Below, in pieces: positions 8,941-18,258 of a stretch of 64,000 nt of DNA. The translations under genes and the position numbers were made by a program. Each line of letters starts with the position of its first letter. The first letter of the stretch is position 1. A model generated the notes under the pieces. That model did no database searches and had not been told where the DNA came from. It saw only the letters and a list, made by a program, of their open reading frames with translations. Origin of the DNA: Polynucleobacter sp. CS-Odin-A6 (lineage in GTDB: Bacteria > Pseudomonadota > Gammaproteobacteria > Burkholderiales > Burkholderiaceae). Location: positions 62,001 through 126,000 of the forward strand of contig NZ_JACVPD010000003.1 of assembly GCF_018882095.1 (NCBI RefSeq). Reading direction: 5' to 3'.

Positions 8941-9792
8941 TTATTTCGGGCCAGATGGCTCTGGAGAAGCAGGTATTGTTTGCATTGTTGGCGCAACGAT
9001 CTTTTTGGTGGGCTTGAGTATTTCCATTAATGCTTTTGCGCGATTGGTATATTGGCGTTGATTGAGGGCTGCATCTTTGGCTGCATTATCGTAGGCTTGG
9101 ACGCCAAGGCGAATATAAACTTCACCTAAATTCGCTGAGGCAACGGTATAGCTGGGACGCAATTTCAAGGCAAGTTCTAAATAGTCTCTTGCTTCAATCC
9201 AGTTCTCCTGATTTGCTGCCAGCGCCGCTAAGTTGTTATAGGGCTCAGGAAGCTCCGGAAATTGCTGGGTGATCTCAACTAAAGTCTTTTTGGCCTCCGC
9301 CCACTGACGCATTTCAATCTGCATCCGTGCTTTGACATAACGTAACTGCACATTCCCGGGCGTTTTCTTTAATTGCTTATTAATTAGGTCAATTGCCTCG
9401 GGATATTTCTTCGCTTTCACCAGCTTTTCGATGTCAGATGGAACGCCGTTTTTGGTGACTGGATCTGGTTCAATAATTAAAAACGATAAAAAAGGAACCG
9501 CTACAGAGTCTGATAACTCAGCATTAAATTGATCATATCCCGCACCGTTATCTGTCAGTCTGGGTGGGTCATTGGGGCCGTAGGATCCTAGATAAGGGGA
9601 TTGAACAGTGGGTGTGTTTCCTCCAGGAGTGGCATTGAGAGCCTTGATTTCAGCATTCGCGAGTTGCTGACCTGGAGTGCTGCATCCAGCCAGGCAGAAC
9701 AGGGCAAAAATAGAACTGATCCCACTAAAGAGGGCAGGGCGGAGGGCAAAAAGGTTAACTGGCATAGAGGGTGGGGTGAAAAACTGGCTCAT
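8941..9792 (-). CDS. TPR-repeat lipoprotein
   Basis: A 283-residue exported protein. The signal peptide ends in LAGC with the lipidated cysteine at residue 37, or nearer the start if translation begins at Met10. A low-complexity linker with Pro, Asn and Gly follows (about 50-105). At least two to three tetratricopeptide repeats then span about 125-240: [35 protein letters not shown] and [20 protein letters not shown] lipoproteins commonly act as scaffolds in envelope assembly; the partner is unknown here. It is divergent from cysS with 60 bases between starts. Confidence 0.8.
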   Translation of the reverse strand: MSQFFTPPSMPVNLFALRPALFSGISSIFALFCLAGCSTPGQQLANAEIKALNATPGGNTPTVQSPYLGSYGPNDPPRLTDNGAGYDQFNAELSDSVAVPFLSFLIIEPDPVTKNGVPSDIEKLVKAKKYPEAIDLINKQLKKTPGNVQLRYVKARMQIEMRQWAEAKKTLVEITQQFPELPEPYNNLAALAANQENWIEARDYLELALKLRPSYTVASANLGEVYIRLGVQAYDNAAKDAALNQRQYTNRAKALMEILKPTKKIVAPTMQTIPASPEPSGPK

Positions 9793-9852
9793 TCGATATA
9801 CTCAGCGCTCAGTCTAACAAATTGGCGTTACTTGCCCCCTTTTATAGTCCCT

Positions 9853-11274
9853 ATGCTGCAAATCTATAACACCCTCAGTCGTTCTAAACAGGTATTTAAG
9901 CCTATCGAGCCCGGCAAGGTGAAGCTGTATGTCTGCGGGATGACGGTGTATGACTTTTGCCATATCGGGCACGCCCGAGTCCTGATTGTGTTTGATATGG
10001 TGGTGCGCTGGTTACGAGCCAGTGGCTATGAGGTCATTTATGTCCGCAATATTACCGATATTGATGACAAGATCATCAATCGGGCTATTGAAAATGGCGA
10101 GCCTATTGCTGCTTTGACCCAACGTTTTATTGACGCCATGCATGCCGACTCCGAAGAGTTGGGGCTAATGCACCCCGATCATGAGCCTCGCGCCACAGAT
10201 TACATTATGCAAATGCAGGGAATCATTGGCCGTTTGATTGAAAAAGAACTGGCCTATGAAGGGGAGAATGGCGACGTCAATTTTGCAGTGCGCTTATTTC
10301 CGGGCTACGGCCGTCTTTCCGGAAAGTCATTAGATGACTTAAATGCTGGTGAGCGTGTTGCGGTTAGTGGCGGCAAGCGGGACCCCTTGGACTTTGTGTT
10401 GTGGAAAAGCGCTAAAGCAGAAGAGCCAGAAGATACCCGCTGGCATTCCCCTTGGGGTGAAGGTCGTCCGGGGTGGCATATTGAATGTTCTGCAATGTCC
10501 TGCGATTTATTGGGTGAGCATTTTGATATTCACGGAGGCGGAGCGGATTTGCAGTTCCCGCATCATGAAAATGAGATTGCGCAAAGTGAAGGTGCTTTAT
10601 ATGGTCAAGAGCACAAGTCTAGTGATGCGCCCTTTGTAAATTATTGGATGCACAACGGCCATATTCGGGTAAATGAAGAGAAGATGTCCAAGTCACTCGG
10701 CAACTTTTTCTTAATTCGAGATGTTCTCAAACAATTTGATCCTGAAGTATTGCGATTTTTCATGTTACGCGCTCACTATCGCAGCCCCATTAACTATAGC
10801 GATGCTCAGCTTGAGGAGGCGCGCGCTGGTTTAGTTCGGCTGTATACCGCGCTATCACAAGTTTCTTTAAGCAATCCGCCTGCAGACCTTCATGCGGCTT
10901 GGGTCCAGCGCTTTGCGGATGCAATGAATGACGACTTTAATACCCCCGAGGCTATCGCTACGCTATTTGATCTAGCGAGTGAGATTAATCGTGTGCAGGG
11001 GGAAGAGAAGACCCAATTAGCCCACACCTTAAAGGCACTTTCAGCAAACTTACATTTTTTACAGCGTGACCCAATCCACTTTTTACAAGCGGGTTCTCGT
11101 GGTAGCGAAGCAGGTTTATCTGCTGAATATATTGAAGAGCAAATTGCCGCTCGTTTATCTGCTAAACAAGCAAAAGATTTTGCGGCAGCTGACTTAATTC
11201 GTAAGAGTTTGCTTGAGCAGGGCGTAGTATTGGAAGATAAAGCAGGCGGCATCACGGAATGGCGTAAAAGCTAA
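9853..11274 (+). CDS. cysS: Cysteine-tRNA ligase
   Basis: A 473-residue class I synthetase. The start at ATG 9853 gives [10 protein letters not shown], the usual N-terminus; the reading frame is open further upstream but that part overlaps the divergent lipoprotein gene. The zinc ligand Cys28 sits in [10 protein letters not shown] and the HIGH motif is at 37-40. The [10 protein letters not shown] segment holds further zinc ligands, and KMSKS is at 277-281. The C-terminal DALR-type domain binds the anticodon. It heads a plus-strand run with the glycosylase, accA and tilS. Confidence 0.97.
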   Translation: MLQIYNTLSRSKQVFKPIEPGKVKLYVCGMTVYDFCHIGHARVLIVFDMVVRWLRASGYEVIYVRNITDIDDKIINRAIENGEPIAALTQRFIDAMHADSEELGLMHPDHEPRATDYIMQMQGIIGRLIEKELAYEGENGDVNFAVRLFPGYGRLSGKSLDDLNAGERVAVSGGKRDPLDFVLWKSAKAEEPEDTRWHSPWGEGRPGWHIECSAMSCDLLGEHFDIHGGGADLQFPHHENEIAQSEGALYGQEHKSSDAPFVNYWMHNGHIRVNEEKMSKSLGNFFLIRDVLKQFDPEVLRFFMLRAHYRSPINYSDAQLEEARAGLVRLYTALSQVSLSNPPADLHAAWVQRFADAMNDDFNTPEAIATLFDLASEINRVQGEEKTQLAHTLKALSANLHFLQRDPIHFLQAGSRGSEAGLSAEYIEEQIAARLSAKQAKDFAAADLIRKSLLEQGVVLEDKAGGITEWRKS

Positions 11275-11334
11275 ATCGATGAGTGCAGTTTAGAGGCGCA
11301 GTGATTCAGCAGATTAAGTGATAGAGAATATATT

Positions 11335-11991
11335 TTGAGTAAAGCGGTAAAGCAATCGATTCATGAAGAGGTAGCTCCAGAATATTGGGATCAAGCTTGC
11401 ACTGAGCTCATGAAGCATGACCGTATCTTGAAGAAAATTATTCCCAAACATGGGCCTGGTTTTTTAATCACGCGGGGCGATGCTTTCACGACGCTGGCTA
11501 GATCGATCGTGGGTCAGCAGATCTCGGTGGCAGCAGCCCAGTCTGTTTGGAATAAAGTCCTCTTAGCCTCAAAGGCCAAAGTCAACCCTAAAAATATTCT
11601 TGCTTTAACGGTAGAAGAGTTACGCGCAGCGGGTCTTTCTGGCCGGAAAGTGGAATACATTCGTGATTTAGCCGAACACTTTGATTCTGGCCGTCTACAT
11701 GCCAATCAGTGGCAAGGTATGGAAGATGAGGCCATCATTAAGGAATTGAGCGCAATTCGGGGAATTGGCCGCTGGACAGCGGAAATGTTCCTGATTTTTA
11801 ATATGGTGAGACCGAATATCCTCCCCTTAGATGATGCAGGGCTTATTAAGGCTATTTCCCTCAATTATTTCAGTGGGGAGCCAGTCAGCAGGCATGAGGC
11901 CCGAGAAGTTGCTGCTAATTGGACCCCTTGGCAGACAGTAGCCACTTGGTATATGTGGAGAAGTATCGACCCTATCGCCATTGAACATTAA
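11335..11991 (+). CDS. DNA-3-methyladenine glycosylase II (HhH-GPD family)
   Basis: A 218-residue base-excision repair enzyme like the catalytic domain of AlkA, removing alkylated purines from DNA. The helix-hairpin-helix is LSAIRGIGRWTAEMFLIF (about 138-155), followed by LPLDDAGLIKAI, which carries the catalytic aspartate of HhH-GPD glycosylases. SIVGQQISVAAAQSVWNK (about 58-75) is also typical. The N-terminal TATA-like domain of E. coli AlkA is absent, as in many short homologues. It starts at TTG 11335, and accA begins 9 bases after its stop. Confidence 0.88.
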   Translation: MSKAVKQSIHEEVAPEYWDQACTELMKHDRILKKIIPKHGPGFLITRGDAFTTLARSIVGQQISVAAAQSVWNKVLLASKAKVNPKNILALTVEELRAAGLSGRKVEYIRDLAEHFDSGRLHANQWQGMEDEAIIKELSAIRGIGRWTAEMFLIFNMVRPNILPLDDAGLIKAISLNYFSGEPVSRHEAREVAANWTPWQTVATWYMWRSIDPIAIEH

Positions 11992-12000
11992 AATCGAGCT

Positions 12001-12972
12001 ATGAAAACGACTTTCCTAGATTTTGAGCAATCAATTGCTGAGCTTGAGTCCAAGATTGAAGAGCTGCAATTTGTGCAAGATGAATCATCGGTAGACATCT
12101 CCGATGAGATCAAAACGCTGACTGAAAAAAGTCAGCAACTCACTAAAGATATTTACGCCAACCTCAGTCCTTGGCAGGTGTCGCAAGTGGCACGCCATCC
12201 TCAGCGTCCTTATACTTTAGATTATGTGAATGCATTGTTTACCGATTTTCATGAGCTGCATGGCGATCGCAATTTTGCGGATGACCAATCCATCATTGCA
12301 GGCTTAGCGCGTTTTGATAATCAACCTTGCATGGTGATTGGCCATCAAAAAGGTCGTGATACCAAAGAGCGTGCTTTAAGAAACTTTGGCATGAGTCGCC
12401 CAGAAGGCTATCGTAAGGCAATGCGCTTAATGCGTTTGGCCGAGAAATTTAAATTACCCGTATTTACGTTTGTGGATACTCCAGGTGCATTTCCCGGAAT
12501 TGATGCGGAAGAGCGTAACCAATCGGAAGCGATTGGTCGCAACTTATATGTTCAGGCGGAATTAGAGGTGCCGATCATCGCCACCATTATTGGTGAGGGT
12601 GGTTCTGGAGGTGCATTGGCCATTGCCATGGGTGATGTGGTCTTGATGTTGCAAAACTCAACCTACTCCGTGATCTCTCCTGAAGGTTGCGCTTCTATTC
12701 TTTGGAAGACAGCTGATAAGGCGCCTGAAGCTGCTGAGCAACTTGGCTTAACTGCGCAACGATTAAAGACCTTGGGCTTAATTGATAAGATTGTGGCTGA
12801 ACCTACTGGTGGGGCCCACCGTGACTATGATGTCATGATGACGAGCATGCGCAAGGCCTTAACTGAGTCACTCAAGACCTTCGATGGTATGAAAGTGGAT
12901 GCGCTACTAGAGCGTCGCCATGAACGTTTGATGAGCTATGGCAAGTTCAAAGAAATCGAAACCAAGTCCTAA
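12001..12972 (+). CDS. accA: Acetyl-CoA carboxylase carboxyltransferase subunit alpha
   Basis: AccA pairs with AccD to transfer the carboxyl group from biotin to acetyl-CoA, the first step of fatty-acid synthesis. The 323-residue length is standard. Typical features are [17 protein letters not shown] at the start, [50 protein letters not shown], and the oxyanion-hole glycines in [12 protein letters not shown]. It is tightly packed between the glycosylase gene and tilS. Confidence 0.97.
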   Translation: MKTTFLDFEQSIAELESKIEELQFVQDESSVDISDEIKTLTEKSQQLTKDIYANLSPWQVSQVARHPQRPYTLDYVNALFTDFHELHGDRNFADDQSIIAGLARFDNQPCMVIGHQKGRDTKERALRNFGMSRPEGYRKAMRLMRLAEKFKLPVFTFVDTPGAFPGIDAEERNQSEAIGRNLYVQAELEVPIIATIIGEGGSGGALAIAMGDVVLMLQNSTYSVISPEGCASILWKTADKAPEAAEQLGLTAQRLKTLGLIDKIVAEPTGGAHRDYDVMMTSMRKALTESLKTFDGMKVDALLERRHERLMSYGKFKEIETKS

Positions 12973-12994
12973 GATATTTCCTTTGGCGGATTCA

Positions 12995-14281
12995 ATGGCA
13001 ACGCCAACAACAGCCAAACGAATCGCGCTTGCCTTAAGTGGGGGTCTAGATTCGGTTGTGTTACTCGATACGGTTTGCAAGGTATTTCAAGCGAATCAAA
13101 CTTCTAAAAAACCTACTGAAGTGTGGGTATTTCATATTCATCATGGTTTACAGAAACCCGCTGATGCATGGCTCGAGTTTTGTGAAAAGCTAGCTAAAAA
13201 ATATGGCGCTCATTTTGATTTCCGTCTTCTCCATTTCATGGATAAGACACAAGGTAATATCGAGGCGCGAGCACGGGCGGAACGCTATGATGCTTTGACT
13301 GACCTCTGTATTGAGCACGGCATCAATGATCTCTTGCTGGCCCATCATCAGAATGACCAAGCGGAAACTATTTTGCTGCAACTCTTGCGAGGTGCTGGTG
13401 TAGCAGGGCTATCTGGTATGCCATTAGAGCGGATAAACACGGCTGACGGTCTCTCGATTACTTTGTGGCGCCCGCTATTAAATCAAAATAGGGCTGAGCT
13501 CGAAGCCTATGCTAAGCAACATAAACTCAAATGGGTAGAAGATCCTAGCAATCAAGATCTTCGACATCGACGCAACGCGATTCGTAAAGACATTATTCCG
13601 AGATTAGAAAAAATTCAGCCAGGTGCCATCTCTAATTTAGCGCGTAGTGCTGAGTTGCTGGCCCATTCCCAAGCACTACTCGATCGCTTAGCGATGCAAG
13701 ATGGCAGAGAGATGATTCTCGGAGTTGCCCTAAAGCTCAAGCCACTCTTAGCTCTCGCGAGGTCTGATAAACCGGCTGCCAATAATGTCATGCGTTATTG
13801 GTTAAAGTTAAATGAACTGGCAATGCCATCTCAAGAGCGACTAGAGTCGTGGTGGAAAGATCTGTTGGCGGTGAAGCAGGATTCCAGTTTGGAATGGCAT
13901 CACGACGAGCGGAGCATTCGTCTTTGGCGTGGCATCTTACAAGTCGCTCATGCTCAAACGGGTGAGTGGATTTTCAAGGATATTGCGCCACGCAGTAAAT
14001 TGCTTGGCCTGCCTGCTGCTTGGGTTAGTCAGGCTCAGCAACGGGGACTGATCGAGCAAAGACAGCGCCTTGGGGCGGAAAAGATTCAAATTAAACCCCA
14101 CGGCCCTCGTAAAACGCTGAAGAATCTATTTCAGGAGTCAGATACGCCGCCCTGGGAGCGCCAAGCAACACTTCTCTATATCAACGATGAGCTCATCGCA
14201 GTAGCGGGAGTAGGAGTAAGTTATCCACATTTGGTATCAACCGGAAAAAGAGTCCTGCCCCAGTGGCTTGATAAGCCATAG
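12995..14281 (+). CDS. tilS: tRNA(Ile)-lysidine synthase
   Basis: TilS puts lysine on C34 of tRNA-Ile(CAU), changing its codon and amino-acid identity. The PP-loop ATPase motif SGGLDS is at residues 15-20. HIHHGLQ and ARAERYDAL follow, then LLAHHQNDQAETILLQLLRGAG, the most conserved stretch. The C-terminal TilS domain closes the 428-residue protein. An in-frame ATG at 12938 inside the end of accA would add 19 residues unlike the family, so 12995 is preferred. It is translationally close to accA. Confidence 0.92.
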   Translation: MATPTTAKRIALALSGGLDSVVLLDTVCKVFQANQTSKKPTEVWVFHIHHGLQKPADAWLEFCEKLAKKYGAHFDFRLLHFMDKTQGNIEARARAERYDALTDLCIEHGINDLLLAHHQNDQAETILLQLLRGAGVAGLSGMPLERINTADGLSITLWRPLLNQNRAELEAYAKQHKLKWVEDPSNQDLRHRRNAIRKDIIPRLEKIQPGAISNLARSAELLAHSQALLDRLAMQDGREMILGVALKLKPLLALARSDKPAANNVMRYWLKLNELAMPSQERLESWWKDLLAVKQDSSLEWHHDERSIRLWRGILQVAHAQTGEWIFKDIAPRSKLLGLPAAWVSQAQQRGLIEQRQRLGAEKIQIKPHGPRKTLKNLFQESDTPPWERQATLLYINDELIAVAGVGVSYPHLVSTGKRVLPQWLDKP

Positions 14282-14322
14282 TGCTGATAAAACCCTGTAA
14301 AATAAGCCCCTTTTAGACCCTA

Positions 14323-14338
14323 GGGAATGTTTTTCCCT
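14323..14338 (+). promoter_or_regulatory. Leader hairpin before lysC
   Basis: GGGAA and TTCCC arms around a 5-base loop, 26 bases before the lysC start. An extended -10-like TGTAAAAT lies upstream at 14296-14303, but no clear -35 box is seen. The hairpin does not resemble a lysine riboswitch, which is far larger. Confidence 0.3.
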
Positions 14339-14363
14339 TCAAATAGACAATACGACTCTTTTT

Positions 14364-15614
14364 ATGGCACTCATCGTTCATAAGTATGGCGGCACCTCAA
14401 TGGGCTCAGTGGAGCGCATTCAGAATGTGGCTAAACGCGTTGCCAAGTGGATGCGTGCAGGTCACCAAGTCGTCATTGTGCCTTCGGCCATGTCAGGCGA
14501 GACCAATCGTTTACTCGGTTTGGCAAAAGACATTAATCCTGATGCAAATGGTCGTGAGCTCGATCAAATTGCTTCAACTGGAGAGCAGGTAAGTTCTGGC
14601 CTCTTGGCTTTAGCATTACTGCGTGAGGGTGTTGATGCAGTTAGTTATGCAGGTTGGCAAGTGACCGTCCATACGGACTCCTCCTTTACGAAAGCCCGCA
14701 TCAAGAGCATTGATGATCAGAAAATTTTGGCCGACCTTAATGCTGGTCGTGCTGTGGTGGTGACTGGTTTTCAGGGTGTTGATCCCAATGGCAACATCAC
14801 GACTTTAGGTCGTGGCGGATCCGATACATCAGCAGTGGCAGTGGCTGCAGCCCTGAAAGCAGATGAATGCCTGATCTACACCGATGTCGATGGTGTTTAC
14901 ACGACTGATCCTCGCGTCTGTGAAGATGCGCGTCGCCTAGATCACATTACCTTTGAAGAAATGCTAGAAATGGCCAGTCTTGGATCAAAGGTATTGCAGA
15001 TTCGTTCAGTAGAGTTTGCTGGGAAGTATAAAGTTAAAACCCGAGTTCTGTCATCACTGACAGATCCTTTGATGCCCCTTGATCAAGAGATGAAGTCGGG
15101 CACCTTGATTACATTTGAAGAGGACAGCACTATGGAAGCCGCAGTTATTTCCGGCATCGCCTTTGCGCGTGATGAAGCCAAAATTACCGTTTTGGGTGTT
15201 CCTGATCGCCCAGGTATCGCTTATCAAATTTTGGGTCCGATTGCGGATGCCAACATTGATGTCGACATGATTATTCAGAATCAATCTTTTGAAGGTAAGA
15301 CTGACTTTACTTTTACAGTGCCGCGTGCTGATTATCAAAAAGCATTGGACTTGCTCAAGAGCAATGTTCAATCACATATTGAAGCCAAAGAAATTAATGG
15401 CGACCCGAAGGTTTCTAAGGTATCCGTGGTAGGTGTAGGTATGCGCTCCCATGTTGGGGTTGCCAGCAAGATGTTCCGCACTTTATCGGAAGAGGGCATC
15501 AATATCTTGATGATCTCTACCAGTGAAATCAAGATTTCCGTAGTGATCGATGAGAAATATATGGAGTTGGCTGTACGCGCTCTCCATAAGGCCTTCGAGC
15601 TCGATCAGAAGTAA
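14364..15614 (+). CDS. lysC: Aspartate kinase
   Basis: The 416-residue enzyme phosphorylates aspartate, opening the pathway to lysine, threonine and methionine. The kinase domain begins VHKYGGTSMGSVERI; STGEQVSSGLLALAL, then GRGGSDTSAVAVAAAL and IYTDVDGVYTTDPR follow. Two ACT domains (about 265-410) carry the feedback-inhibition sites: ITVLGVPDRPGIAYQILG and VSVVGVGMRSHVGVASKMF. This length and layout match the LysC-type kinases of Burkholderiales, which may also be made as a shorter beta subunit from an internal start. Confidence 0.96.
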   Translation: MALIVHKYGGTSMGSVERIQNVAKRVAKWMRAGHQVVIVPSAMSGETNRLLGLAKDINPDANGRELDQIASTGEQVSSGLLALALLREGVDAVSYAGWQVTVHTDSSFTKARIKSIDDQKILADLNAGRAVVVTGFQGVDPNGNITTLGRGGSDTSAVAVAAALKADECLIYTDVDGVYTTDPRVCEDARRLDHITFEEMLEMASLGSKVLQIRSVEFAGKYKVKTRVLSSLTDPLMPLDQEMKSGTLITFEEDSTMEAAVISGIAFARDEAKITVLGVPDRPGIAYQILGPIADANIDVDMIIQNQSFEGKTDFTFTVPRADYQKALDLLKSNVQSHIEAKEINGDPKVSKVSVVGVGMRSHVGVASKMFRTLSEEGINILMISTSEIKISVVIDEKYMELAVRALHKAFELDQK

Positions 15615-15693
15615 TTGATGTAATAAAACTGCAGTAAATCCCTCGGTTTGGCGGAATCCGTTAAACTACAGGGCGTTGTAAATGCATTAATAC

Positions 15694-15788
15694 GGAGACG
15701 TGGCCGAGCTGGTCGAAGGCACTCCCCTGCTAAGGGAGCATCGGGGCTAAAACTCTGATCGGAGGTTCGAATCCTCTCGTCTCCGCCA
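15694..15788 (+). tRNA. tRNA-Ser (anticodon GCT)
   Basis: The 7-base acceptor arms GGAGACG (15694-15700) and CGTCTCC (15778-15784) pair fully, with G as discriminator and an encoded CCA (15786-15788). The anticodon loop CTGCTAA lies between the CTCCC and GGGAG arms, giving anticodon GCT. A long variable arm between the anticodon and T arms, as expected for serine tRNAs, makes the gene about 95 bases. The T arm has GGTTCGAATCC. Confidence 0.96.
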
Positions 15789-15803
15789 GGACCTTACATG
15801 GAT

Positions 15804-15824
15804 AAAGCCCTTCGGGGCTTTTTT
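15804..15824 (+). terminator. Intrinsic terminator after tRNA-Ser
   Basis: An AAAGCCC/GGGGCTTT stem with a TTC-type loop, followed by a run of T, 15 bases past the tRNA end. Confidence 0.85.
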
Positions 15825-15929
15825 CATTTCCGCTTGCTATTTTAAGGGCCTTTTGATTTCTCTAGGCAATTCGAATGCTAGCTATAAACTAAGCTATAAG
15901 TCAAACTTCTATTCTTTAGTAAATTTTTT

Positions 15930-17165
15930 ATGGCGATTTTCAAAAAACTTGTGACTAGCAAAAAATCTTTAGTTGCTGGACTATTTCTATTGATTTGCCT
16001 GCCTGGATTTGCCCAAAATATTCAATACGGGGTAAGACCATTTTATTTAATTGAGGCTATGAAAGAAGGGCCTTTAAAAAGTAAGTTAAAAAGTTGTGTC
16101 GACAACACTCCCCATCGGACCTCATTCTCCATAGCGCATCGTGGTGCCCCCTTAGAATTTCCTGAGCATACGGTTCAGTCTAATCAAGCCGCTGCTTTGA
16201 TGGGAGCTGGTATTTTTGAATGTGACATTACCTTTACCAAAGACAAGCAATTGGTTTGTCGTCATAGCCAAAATGATTTACAGGCAACTACCAATATATT
16301 GTTGACTCCCTTACAAGACAAGTGCACTAAACCTTTTAGCGCTGCGAATGGCACACAGCCTGTGGTAGCGGAGTGTCGCACTACGGACATTACTCTGAAG
16401 GAATTTAAAACCCTACGCGGAAAGATGGATGGGTTCAATAAAAATGCTAAAGATATTCAGTCGTATATGGCAGGTACACCGTCTTGGAGGACTGAATTGT
16501 ATTCAGGGACAGGCGGAACTCTGTTAACGCATCAGGAATCCATCGCCTTATTTAAACAATTTGGCGGAAAATTTACCCCAGAATTAAAAGAGGCAGTTGT
16601 GCCTATGCCTTACATGGGTTTTACCCAAGAACAATATGCCCAAGCTCTGATTGATGAGTATAAGCAGGCTGGCATTCCCCCTAAGGATGTTTTTCCACAA
16701 TCATTTAATTTGAATGATGTGTTGTACTGGGTGAACAAAGAGCCTGAGTTTGGAAAGCAGGCCATTTATTTGGATGGCCGCTATGAGCAGAAAGGGTTTA
16801 ACGCTGCCCAACCTGAAATGCTACAGCCAACCATGCAAGAGCTCTATTTAAAAGGGGTTCGATATATCGCCCCTCCTATTTGGGTTTTGCTGACAACTGA
16901 TGGCAATGGTGACATCGTTCCTTCGGCTTATGCTAGAGCAGCAACGGATGCCGGATTGCATATTATTACTTGGTCCCTAGAGCGTGATGGACCAATGAAT
17001 AAGGGCGGAGGGTGGTATCACCAGTCAATTAAATCTGCCATTCATTCCGATGGTCAAATTTATGAGGTTTTAGATGTTTTAGCTAAGCAAGTTGGTATCA
17101 AAGGAATCTTTTCTGACTGGCCTGCAACCGTGACTTACTACGCCAATTGCATGGGATTTAATTAA
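15930..17165 (+). CDS. Exported glycerophosphodiester phosphodiesterase family protein
   Basis: A 411-residue protein with a signal peptide (basic start, hydrophobic core, likely cut after FAQ near residue 29). The GDPD catalytic core is visible: IAHRGAPLEFPEHTVQS with the conserved His, Arg and Glu, then GIFECDITFTKD with the metal-binding Glu and Asp, then the second His in LVCRHSQNDL. These enzymes release glycerol phosphate from phosphodiesters. The family's ENT is EHT here, as in the subgroup of larger GDPD proteins. A phosphate-scavenging role in the periplasm is inferred. Translation starts at ATG 15930. Confidence 0.85.
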   Translation: MAIFKKLVTSKKSLVAGLFLLICLPGFAQNIQYGVRPFYLIEAMKEGPLKSKLKSCVDNTPHRTSFSIAHRGAPLEFPEHTVQSNQAAALMGAGIFECDITFTKDKQLVCRHSQNDLQATTNILLTPLQDKCTKPFSAANGTQPVVAECRTTDITLKEFKTLRGKMDGFNKNAKDIQSYMAGTPSWRTELYSGTGGTLLTHQESIALFKQFGGKFTPELKEAVVPMPYMGFTQEQYAQALIDEYKQAGIPPKDVFPQSFNLNDVLYWVNKEPEFGKQAIYLDGRYEQKGFNAAQPEMLQPTMQELYLKGVRYIAPPIWVLLTTDGNGDIVPSAYARAATDAGLHIITWSLERDGPMNKGGGWYHQSIKSAIHSDGQIYEVLDVLAKQVGIKGIFSDWPATVTYYANCMGFN

Positions 17166-17239
17166 ACGGAGCAAGGCTCTAATAAGATCTCTAGTTTTTT
17201 TCATCATTCCTGAAATTCTTTAATGACAATTTTTAATAC

Positions 17240-17281
17240 TTGATTTTTCTCTTTCAGTTTATGATAATGATTATCATTTAC
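17240..17281 (+). promoter_or_regulatory. Fur-controlled promoter of hemP-tonB
   Basis: A -35 box TTGATT (17240-17245) and -10 box GATAAT (17263-17268) are 17 bases apart. The -10 box is inside a Fur-box match, GATAATGATTATCATTTAC (17263-17281), which fits the 19-base consensus at 16 positions by eye. Fur with iron bound there would block RNA polymerase. It lies just before hemP. Confidence 0.8.
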
Positions 17282-17296
17282 AGTAAGATTGAAAGA

Positions 17297-17506
17297 ATGA
17301 AGTCGAGCATGAAAATTATTGATTTAATGGATCAAATCAAGCAAAAGCCTGATGTATATGTAGATGCGCCAATGCATACCCTTCAAGAGAAAAGATATAC
17401 CAGCGGCGATCTATTGGGCACATCAAACTCAGTCCTCATTGACCACCGTGGGGTAATGTATACCTTACGGCTTACCCAATTTGGAAAACTCATTCTGACT
17501 AAGTAG
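17297..17506 (+). CDS. hemP: Hemin uptake protein HemP
   Basis: A 69-residue (or 65-residue, if ATG 17309 is used) small protein of the HemP family found at the head of heme-uptake operons. The family core is clear: SGDLLGTSNSVLIDHRGVMYTLRLTQFGKLILTK at the C-terminus, where the last 30 residues hold the HRG-x-x-Y-x-LR and GKLILTK motifs. In Burkholderiales, HemP/HmuP proteins regulate heme-receptor transcription. The start is put at 17297 because the Fur box and the -10 box lie upstream of it, inside the longer open frame. tonB follows after 6 bases. Confidence 0.88.
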   Translation: MKSSMKIIDLMDQIKQKPDVYVDAPMHTLQEKRYTSGDLLGTSNSVLIDHRGVMYTLRLTQFGKLILTK

Positions 17507-17512
17507 TCTTTA

Positions 17513-18127
17513 ATGACCCAGTTAAAAATGCACTCCCTACATATCGGAATGGGTTTCTTAGTTCTTACTTTCCATGCATTCATTTTATTTTTAATGATCT
17601 TTGGAGGACATGACACAGTTGATAAGAGGTCCAATTTAGTTCTTGTAAGAGAGATTATTGAGTTAGAGTCCGCTGACGTATCAAAAGCGGTGGATAGGCG
17701 TTCCACATCCGATAAGTCTATTACCAAGGGTGGCACCAAAATCAACCCTTATTCCCCCGAAGGATATGGGCAGATAAACCCAGTTCAAGATTACAAAGTC
17801 GCTTCAGCGCCGATATCTATGCCATCTGCAGATTCCGCAGCGTTGAGTAATCCTAAGCCGCCTTATCCTATTACAAGTCGCGAGAATGGCGAGCAGGGAA
17901 GGGTTTATCTCAATGCTTGTGTTAGTGAACGTGGAAAAATTGATCGCTTAGACTTGGCTAAGAGCTCTGGCTTTCATGCGCTAGATAGATCTGCCCTGAA
18001 TACTGTTCGTCATTGGGAGTTCATACCCGCTTATGAAAGCGGTAAACCTATTTCAATGTGTTATCGCCTTCCAATTCATTTTGTACTTAGCAGTCATCTC
18101 AATATCCCCATTGAGAGCGATGGATAA
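17513..18127 (+). CDS. tonB: Energy transducer TonB
   Basis: A 204-residue inner-membrane protein that passes energy from the proton gradient to outer-membrane receptors. One N-terminal membrane helix lies at about 11-31 (IGMGFLVLTFHAFILFLMIF). A polar periplasmic linker follows, less Pro-rich than usual. The TonB C-terminal domain starts with KPPYPITSRENGEQGRVYLNACV and ends near VRHWEFIPAYESGKPIS. The typical YP motif is present. No exbB or exbD is next to it, so it must use ExbBD from elsewhere. It is in the hemP operon. Confidence 0.88.
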   Translation: MTQLKMHSLHIGMGFLVLTFHAFILFLMIFGGHDTVDKRSNLVLVREIIELESADVSKAVDRRSTSDKSITKGGTKINPYSPEGYGQINPVQDYKVASAPISMPSADSAALSNPKPPYPITSRENGEQGRVYLNACVSERGKIDRLDLAKSSGFHALDRSALNTVRHWEFIPAYESGKPISMCYRLPIHFVLSSHLNIPIESDG

Positions 18128-18145
18128 TTTTTTAGCGCTTTACAA

Positions 18146-18174
18146 TTGACAATGAGAATCATTTAGATTATTAT
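18146..18174 (+). promoter_or_regulatory. Fur-controlled promoter of the hmuR operon
   Basis: A perfect -35 box TTGACA (18146-18151), a 17-base spacer and a -10 box TATTAT (18169-18174). A Fur-box match GACAATGAGAATCATTTAG (18148-18166, 14 of 19 by eye) covers the -35 box and most of the spacer. The roughly 80-base leader contains two inverted repeats: CAGTCA/TGACTG (18182-18202) and CTAGCT/AGCTAG (18232-18251). Confidence 0.8.
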
Positions 18175-18258
18175 AACTATTCAGTCAGACAGCTTTTGAC
18201 TGGAAGTCATTAATGTCACAGCCCGCCGCCGCTAGCTAGTGTTTGAGCTAGAGGTTAT

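Noticed and set aside
9601..9852. 84-codon in-frame extension upstream of cysS
   Set aside because: It overlaps the divergent TPR-lipoprotein gene and has no similarity to CysS N-termini; [10 protein letters not shown] at 9853 is the normal start.
15694..15788. tRNA-Ser as the attachment site of an island holding the heme genes
   Set aside because: No integrase and no repeated tRNA 3' end was found to the right; gene content alone does not prove transfer.
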